From Xenophilus aerolatus (GTDB lineage Bacteria; Pseudomonadota; Gammaproteobacteria; Burkholderiales; Burkholderiaceae_C), in assembly GCA_030418545.1 (NCBI GenBank), contig QAIB01000009.1, forward strand, positions 62,001 to 126,000: 64,000 nt of DNA, read 5' to 3'. Each line of letters begins with the position of its first letter. Within the stretch, counting starts at the first letter, position 1. Below are positions 59,382-64,000 of the stretch, in pieces. Under the pieces are notes generated by a model that saw nothing but the letters and a program-made list of their open reading frames with translations, was not told the origin of the DNA and made no database searches. The position numbers were made by a program, and so were the translations under genes.

Positions 59382-62300
59382 TCAGCCCACCCAGCGCCGC
59401 GCGTTGCGCCACAGGCGCATCCAGGGGCTCAGCGCGCTCACGTCGCCCGAGGTCCAGCTCATCTGCACGTTGCGGAACACGCGTTCCGGGTGCGGCATCA
59501 TGGCCGTGAAGCGGCCGTCGGCCGTGGTGACGGCCGTGAGGCCGGCCGGGCTGCCGTTGGGGTTGAACGGATAGCGCTCGGTCGGTGCACCCGTGTTGTC
59601 GACGAAGCGCATGGCGGCGATGGCCCGGTCGGCATTGCCGCGGTACTTGAAGTTGGCATAGCCCTCGCCGTGCGCCACCGCGATCGGCAGGCGGCTGCCG
59701 GCCATGCCCTGGAAGAACAGGCTGGGCGATTCGAGCACCTCGACCATCGACAGCCGCGCCTCGAAGCGCTCGCTGCGGTTGGTGGTGAAGCGCGGCCAGT
59801 CCTGCGCTCCGGGAATGATGTCGGCCAGCTCGGCGAACATCTGGCAGCCGTTGCACACCCCCAGGCCGAAGGTGTCGGCGCGGCCGAAGAAGCGCGCGAA
59901 CTGCTCCGCGAGCGCCGGGTTGAAGGTGATGCTGCGGGCCCAGCCGATGCCGGCACCCAGCGTGTCGCCATAGCTGAAGCCGCCGCAGGCCACCACGCCC
60001 TTGAAGTCGGCCAGGTCCGCGCGGCCGGCCTGCAGGTCGGTCATGTGCACGTCGAAGGCCTCGAAGCCGGCCTCGGTGAAGGCATAGGCCATCTCGACGT
60101 GCGAGTTGACGCCCTGCTCGCGCAGGATCGCGACCTTCGGCCGCGCCAGGCCCACGAACGGCGCGGCGACGTTTTCGATGGCACCTTCCGCAAGCAGGAC
60201 GTGCGCGCCCGGGTCGTTCGGATCGCCGGCCGCGGCGTGCTCGGCATCGGCGCACTCGGGGTTGTCGCGCTCGCGGCAGATCTTCCAGCTCACGCTGTCC
60301 CAGACCTGGTGCAGGTCGGCCAGCGTGGCGCTGAACACGGCCTTGGTGTCGCGCCACACCTCGAGCTTGCCCTTGCCGACCTCGAGCGGCGAGCTCTGCG
60401 GGCGCGTCTTGCCGATGAAGTGGCTGAAGGCCGAGAGGCCGTGCGCTCGCAGCGTCTGCATGACGGCGTTGCGCTCCGCGGTGCGCACCTGCAGCACCAT
60501 GCCCAGCTCCTCGCTGAACAGGGCCTTGAGCGTGAGCTCCTCGCGCCGCGCGCTGACCTGCTGCGCCCAGTTCTTGGCGTCGCCCGTCTCCATGCGGCTG
60601 TCGGAGATGCCGTCGCCTTCGGTGACCAGCAGGTCGACGTTCAGCGCCACGCCCACATGGCCGGCGAAGGCCATCTCGGCGGCGGTGGCGAACAGGCCGC
60701 CGTCGCTGCGGTCGTGCATGGCGAGGATCTTGCCTTCGGCACGCAGCTGGTTCACCGCGTCCACGAGCTTGACGAGCAGTTGCGGGTCGTCGAGGTCGGG
60801 CACGCGGTCGCCGGTCTGGTTCAGCGTCTGCGCCAGGATGCTGCCGCCCATGCGGTGCTGGCCGCGGCCGAGGTCGACGAGCACCAGGGTGGTGTCGTCG
60901 GTGCTCGCGTCGAGCTGCGGCGTGAGCGTGCCCCGCACGTCGTCGAGGCTGGCGAAGGCCGTGACGATCAGGCTCACGGGGGAGCTGACCTTCTTCTTCT
61001 CGCCGCCCTCTTCCCACTGCGTGCGCATCGACAGCGAATCCTTGCCGACGGGAATGGACACACCCAGCGCAGGGCACAGCTCCATGCCCACGGCCTTGAC
61101 GGTCTCGTACAGCGCCGCGTCTTCGCCCGGCTCGCCGCAGGCGGCCATCCAGTTGGCCGAGAGCTTGACGCGCTTCAGGTCGATGGGCGCGGCCAGCAGA
61201 TTGGTGATGGCTTCGGCGACGGCCATGCGGCCCGACGCGGCGGCGTCCATGGCCGCGAGCGGCGTGCGCTCGCCCATGCTCATCGCCTCGCCTGCGAAAC
61301 CCTTGTAATCGGCGAGCGTGACGGCGCAGTCGGCCACCGGCACCTGCCAGGGGCCGACCATCTGGTCGCGGTGGCTCAGGCCGCCCACGGTGCGGTCGCC
61401 GATGGTGACGAGGAAGCGCTTGGACGCGACCGTCGGGTGCGAGAGCACGTCGATGGCGGCCGTCTGCAACTCGACGCCGGTGAGCTCCAGCGGCTGGAAG
61501 CGGCGGCGGATCGCCTGCACGTCGCGGTGCATCTTGGGCGGCTTGCCCAGCAGCACGTCCATGGGCATGTCGACCGGCTGGTCCGTGGCGCCGGCGGTCT
61601 CGTCGACCACCTTCAGCTGGCGCTCCTCGGTCGCCACGCCGACCACCGCGAAGGGGCAGCGCTCGCGTTCGCAGAAAGCGCGGAACTGCTCGAGCGATTC
61701 GGGCGCGATGGCCAGCACGTAGCGCTCCTGGCTCTCGTTGCTCCAGATCTCCTTGGGTGCGAGGCCCGACTCCTCGAGCGGCACGGCGCGCAGGTCGAAG
61801 CGCGCGCCGCGGCCGGCGTCGTTGGTCAGTTCGGGGAAGGCGTTGGACAGCCCACCCGCGCCCACGTCGTGGATCGCCAGGATCGGGTTGGCCTCGCCCT
61901 GCTGCCAGCAGTGGTTGATGACCTCCTGCGCCCGGCGTTCGATCTCGGGGTTGCCGCGCTGCACCGAGTCGAAATCCAGTTCGGCCGCATTGGCGCCGGT
62001 GGCCATCGAGCTGGCGGCACCGCCGCCCATGCCGATGCGCATGCCGGGCCCGCCCAGCTGGATCAGCAGCGTGCCGGCGGGGAACGGGATCTTCTTCGTC
62101 TGGATGGCGTCGATCTGCCCCAGGCCACCCGCGATCATGATGGGCTTGTGGTAGCCGCGCTGCAGCGTGTCGACGTCGCTGGCCACCGTCTGCTCGTACT
62201 CGCGGAAGTAGCCTAGCAGGTTGGGCCGGCCGAATTCGTTGTTGAAGGCCGCGCCGCCCAGCGGACCCTCGGTCATGATCTGCAGCGGGCTGGCGATGTG

Positions 62301-63419
62301 CTCGGGCTTGCCGAAGCTGCCGTCCCACAGCTTGGACACCGTGAAGCCCGTGAGGCCCGCTTTGGGCTTGGAGCCGCGGCCCGTCGCGCCCTCGTCGCGG
62401 ATCTCCCCGCCGGCACCGGTGGACGCGCCCGGGAAGGGCGAGATGGCGGTGGGGTGGTTGTGCGTCTCCACCTTCATCAGCACGTGGTGCGTGGCGCTAT
62501 CCTTTTGATAGCTGGTTGCGCCCGCCCCGCCTGCGCCAGCGGCCGATCTGGCCATGAAACGCTCGATGGCATGGCCTTCCATCACCGAGGCGTTGTCGGC
62601 GTAGGCGATGACGGTGTGCTGCGGGTTCGTGGCGTGCGTGTGACGGATCATTCCGAACAGGCTCTTGTCCTGGCGCACGCCGTCGATGGTGAAGTCGGCG
62701 TTGAAGATCTTGTGCCGGCAATGCTCGCTGTTGGCCTGCGCGAACATCATCAGCTCGACGTCTGTGGGGTTGCGGCCCAGCTTGGTGAAGGCCTCGACCA
62801 GGTAGTCGATCTCGTCCTCGGCCAGCGCCAGGCCGAAGCCGGTGTTGGCCGCCTCCAGCGCCGCCCGGCCGCCGGCCAGCACGTCGACGTGCGCCATCGG
62901 CTGCGGCGGCAGCTCCGAGAACAGCGCGGCAGCGCCTTCGACCGAGGGCAGGACCGATTCGGTCATGCGGTCGTGCAGCAGGTCCGCGACGGCGGCGAGC
63001 GCATCGCCGTCGAGGGTCGGCGCCTTGCCGATCAGGGGCGCCTTCAGGTGCACGAAGTACTGCGTGATCCGCTCGACGCGGCGCACCGCCAGGCCGCAGT
63101 TGTGGGCGATGTCGGTGGCCTTGGAGGCCCAGGGGGACACGGTGCCCAGCCGGGGCGTCACCACGAGGCTGGTGCCGTCGGCAGTGCCCGCATCGAAGGG
63201 ATCGCCGTAGGTCAGCAAGGCCGAGAGTTGCTGGCGCGCTGCCGCATCGGGCGCTGCCTCGCTGAGCACCAGGTGGACGAAGCGGGCATCCAGGCCCTGG
63301 ATTTTCGGCTCGATGGCCTGCAGCTTGGGCAACAGCTGGCGAACGCGGAAGTCGCTGAGCGCCGCGCCTCCCTCGAAAACGGTCACGACGGGAGGGACGG
63401 TGTGGGCGGGCTGCGTCAC
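59382..63419 (-). CDS. purL: Phosphoribosylformylglycinamidine synthase, large single-chain form
   Basis: A 1345-residue FGAM synthase that converts FGAR to FGAM in purine synthesis with glutamine and ATP. It holds an N-terminal region, two AIRS-like halves ([20 protein letters not shown] near residue 312) and a C-terminal glutaminase with the Cys in [13 protein letters not shown] near 1186 and His/Glu in MPHPERVFR. The GTG start at 63419 has no clear ribosome binding site. Residues about 287-308 are encoded by a copy of the dispersed repeat. Confidence 0.95.
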   Translation of the reverse strand: MTQPAHTVPPVVTVFEGGAALSDFRVRQLLPKLQAIEPKIQGLDARFVHLVLSEAAPDAAARQQLSALLTYGDPFDAGTADGTSLVVTPRLGTVSPWASKATDIAHNCGLAVRRVERITQYFVHLKAPLIGKAPTLDGDALAAVADLLHDRMTESVLPSVEGAAALFSELPPQPMAHVDVLAGGRAALEAANTGFGLALAEDEIDYLVEAFTKLGRNPTDVELMMFAQANSEHCRHKIFNADFTIDGVRQDKSLFGMIRHTHATNPQHTVIAYADNASVMEGHAIERFMARSAAGAGGAGATSYQKDSATHHVLMKVETHNHPTAISPFPGASTGAGGEIRDEGATGRGSKPKAGLTGFTVSKLWDGSFGKPEHIASPLQIMTEGPLGGAAFNNEFGRPNLLGYFREYEQTVASDVDTLQRGYHKPIMIAGGLGQIDAIQTKKIPFPAGTLLIQLGGPGMRIGMGGGAASSMATGANAAELDFDSVQRGNPEIERRAQEVINHCWQQGEANPILAIHDVGAGGLSNAFPELTNDAGRGARFDLRAVPLEESGLAPKEIWSNESQERYVLAIAPESLEQFRAFCERERCPFAVVGVATEERQLKVVDETAGATDQPVDMPMDVLLGKPPKMHRDVQAIRRRFQPLELTGVELQTAAIDVLSHPTVASKRFLVTIGDRTVGGLSHRDQMVGPWQVPVADCAVTLADYKGFAGEAMSMGERTPLAAMDAAASGRMAVAEAITNLLAAPIDLKRVKLSANWMAACGEPGEDAALYETVKAVGMELCPALGVSIPVGKDSLSMRTQWEEGGEKKKVSSPVSLIVTAFASLDDVRGTLTPQLDASTDDTTLVLVDLGRGQHRMGGSILAQTLNQTGDRVPDLDDPQLLVKLVDAVNQLRAEGKILAMHDRSDGGLFATAAEMAFAGHVGVALNVDLLVTEGDGISDSRMETGDAKNWAQQVSARREELTLKALFSEELGMVLQVRTAERNAVMQTLRAHGLSAFSHFIGKTRPQSSPLEVGKGKLEVWRDTKAVFSATLADLHQVWDSVSWKICRERDNPECADAEHAAAGDPNDPGAHVLLAEGAIENVAAPFVGLARPKVAILREQGVNSHVEMAYAFTEAGFEAFDVHMTDLQAGRADLADFKGVVACGGFSYGDTLGAGIGWARSITFNPALAEQFARFFGRADTFGLGVCNGCQMFAELADIIPGAQDWPRFTTNRSERFEARLSMVEVLESPSLFFQGMAGSRLPIAVAHGEGYANFKYRGNADRAIAAMRFVDNTGAPTERYPFNPNGSPAGLTAVTTADGRFTAMMPHPERVFRNVQMSWTSGDVSALSPWMRLWRNARRWVG
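62496..62559 (+). repeat. Dispersed Comamonadaceae-type repeat, copy 5, inside purL
   Basis: GCTATCCTTTTGATAGC, TGGTTGCGCCCG, CCTGCGCCAGCGGCCGAT, TGGCCATGAAA. All elements keep their order in the same orientation as copies 1 to 4, although it lies antisense within purL. In-frame, it codes for about 21 residues (Ala/Gly-rich) in a variable loop of the first AIRS half. Confidence 0.8.
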
Positions 63420-63532
63420 GGATGGAGGGGCCTGGCGGCCGGTGAACTTGGGGAGTCTTGTCCCGAAGGGCCGCTGACTGGGGCCATCCGGGAGAACCCG
63501 GCATTTTACGGGCCGAATGGGATAATCGCAGG

Positions 63533-64000
63533 ATGAGCATCACCTACCACGATCCGGCCAGCCTGGGCGACATGCGCACGGCCTGCCGGCTCGCTTCCGA
63601 AGTGCTGGACTACCTCACGCCCTTCGTGAAGCCGGGCGTCACGACCAACGAGATCGACCGCCTCGCCGCCGAATACATGGTCAAGCAGGGCACCACCTCC
63701 GCCACGGTGGGCTACATGGGCGCCAGCAGCGTGCCCTTCCCGAAGTCGCTGTGCACGTCGGTCAACCACGTGGTGTGCCACGGCATCCCCGACGACAAGC
63801 CGCTGAAGAAGGGCGACATCATGAACATCGATGTCACCGTCATCTACAACGGCTGGTTCGGCGACAACAGCCGCATGTTCGTGGTGGGCGACGCGTCCAT
63901 CGCGGCCAAGCGCCTGTGCCAGGTCACCTTCGAGGCCATGTGGCACGGCATTCTGCAGGTGAAGCCCGGCGCGCACCTGGGCGACGTCGGCCACGCGATC
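63533..64000 (+). CDS. map: Methionine aminopeptidase, type I, 3' cut by window end
   Basis: The first 156 codons of methionine aminopeptidase. Metal ligands are visible: [17 protein letters not shown] (two Asp near residues 100 and 111) and CHGIPDD with His near 83; the C-terminal His and Glu ligands are beyond the window. It removes the starting Met from proteins. Divergent from purL. ATG 63533 follows a GATAAT after six bases, so the message may be leaderless. Confidence 0.95.
   Translation, partial: MSITYHDPASLGDMRTACRLASEVLDYLTPFVKPGVTTNEIDRLAAEYMVKQGTTSATVGYMGASSVPFPKSLCTSVNHVVCHGIPDDKPLKKGDIMNIDVTVIYNGWFGDNSRMFVVGDASIAAKRLCQVTFEAMWHGILQVKPGAHLGDVGHAI

Overview
The window is about 64 kb of very GC-rich, gene-dense chromosomal DNA that looks like a betaproteobacterium of the Comamonadaceae (Variovorax/Acidovorax-like). 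The grounds are codon use, a Bug/TctC-type binding protein, duplicated Liv-type ABC binding proteins with acyl-CoA enzymes around them, and a dispersed repeat (GCTAT-N6-GATAGC followed by a CGCGCCCG/CGGGCGC stem and GGCCGATTT) that I associate from memory with this family. I saw no rRNA, tRNA, prophage, insertion sequence, integron or CRISPR array.

Layout. 0.2-6 kb: a CPA1 cation/proton antiporter, then a minus-strand cassette of a small protein, a membrane-anchored Ser/Thr kinase and an OmpA-domain lipoprotein. 6-9 kb: an anchored envelope protein coupled to a PrsW-type protease, a DoxX-like protein and a less GC-rich orphan gene. 9-12.8 kb: LysR regulator plus O6-alkylguanine-DNA alkyltransferase, a VapBC-type toxin-antitoxin pair and an MFS exporter. 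13-17.4 kb: aldo/keto reductase, secreted sulfatase-modifying-factor-like protein, DUF2076 protein and chromate transporter. 17.4-23.5 kb: a TetR-controlled divergon with SDR and SRPBCC genes on one side and a Bug binding protein, aromatic flavin hydroxylase, VOC protein and alpha/beta hydrolase on the other. 23.7-30.2 kb: DUF4329 protein, GST, DUF899 protein, AidB-like acyl-CoA dehydrogenase, cytochrome b561, VIT transporter and an MDR reductase.

30.2-52.4 kb is a large acyl-CoA locus: PaaI-type thioesterase, SDR, acyl-CoA dehydrogenase, thiolase, M20 peptidase, FadB/FadJ-type bifunctional enzyme, a LivFGMH transporter with two tandem binding proteins, and an acyl-CoA ligase. Two binding-protein genes and the ligase share an upstream motif, which suggests one regulon. 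Set into this locus at 33.8-38.9 kb is an AraC regulator divergent from a four-gene plus-strand operon: SDR, StyA-like flavin monooxygenase, flavin reductase, and a dienelactone-hydrolase/SnoaL fusion. Its composition resembles the iif indole-to-anthranilate cluster, and it is the best candidate for a notable catabolic system here.

52.6-64 kb is mostly housekeeping: an esterase lipoprotein and an AraC regulator, then a tightly coupled selO-msrB-yciB-bolA chain, a periplasmic parvulin, purL, and the start of map, cut by the window end.

The main surprises are regulatory or structural: paired TetR-type palindromes, the three-unit upstream motif, and repeat copies that have become protein-coding in LysR and PurL. 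Identifications rest on reading translated sequence; no database search was run.
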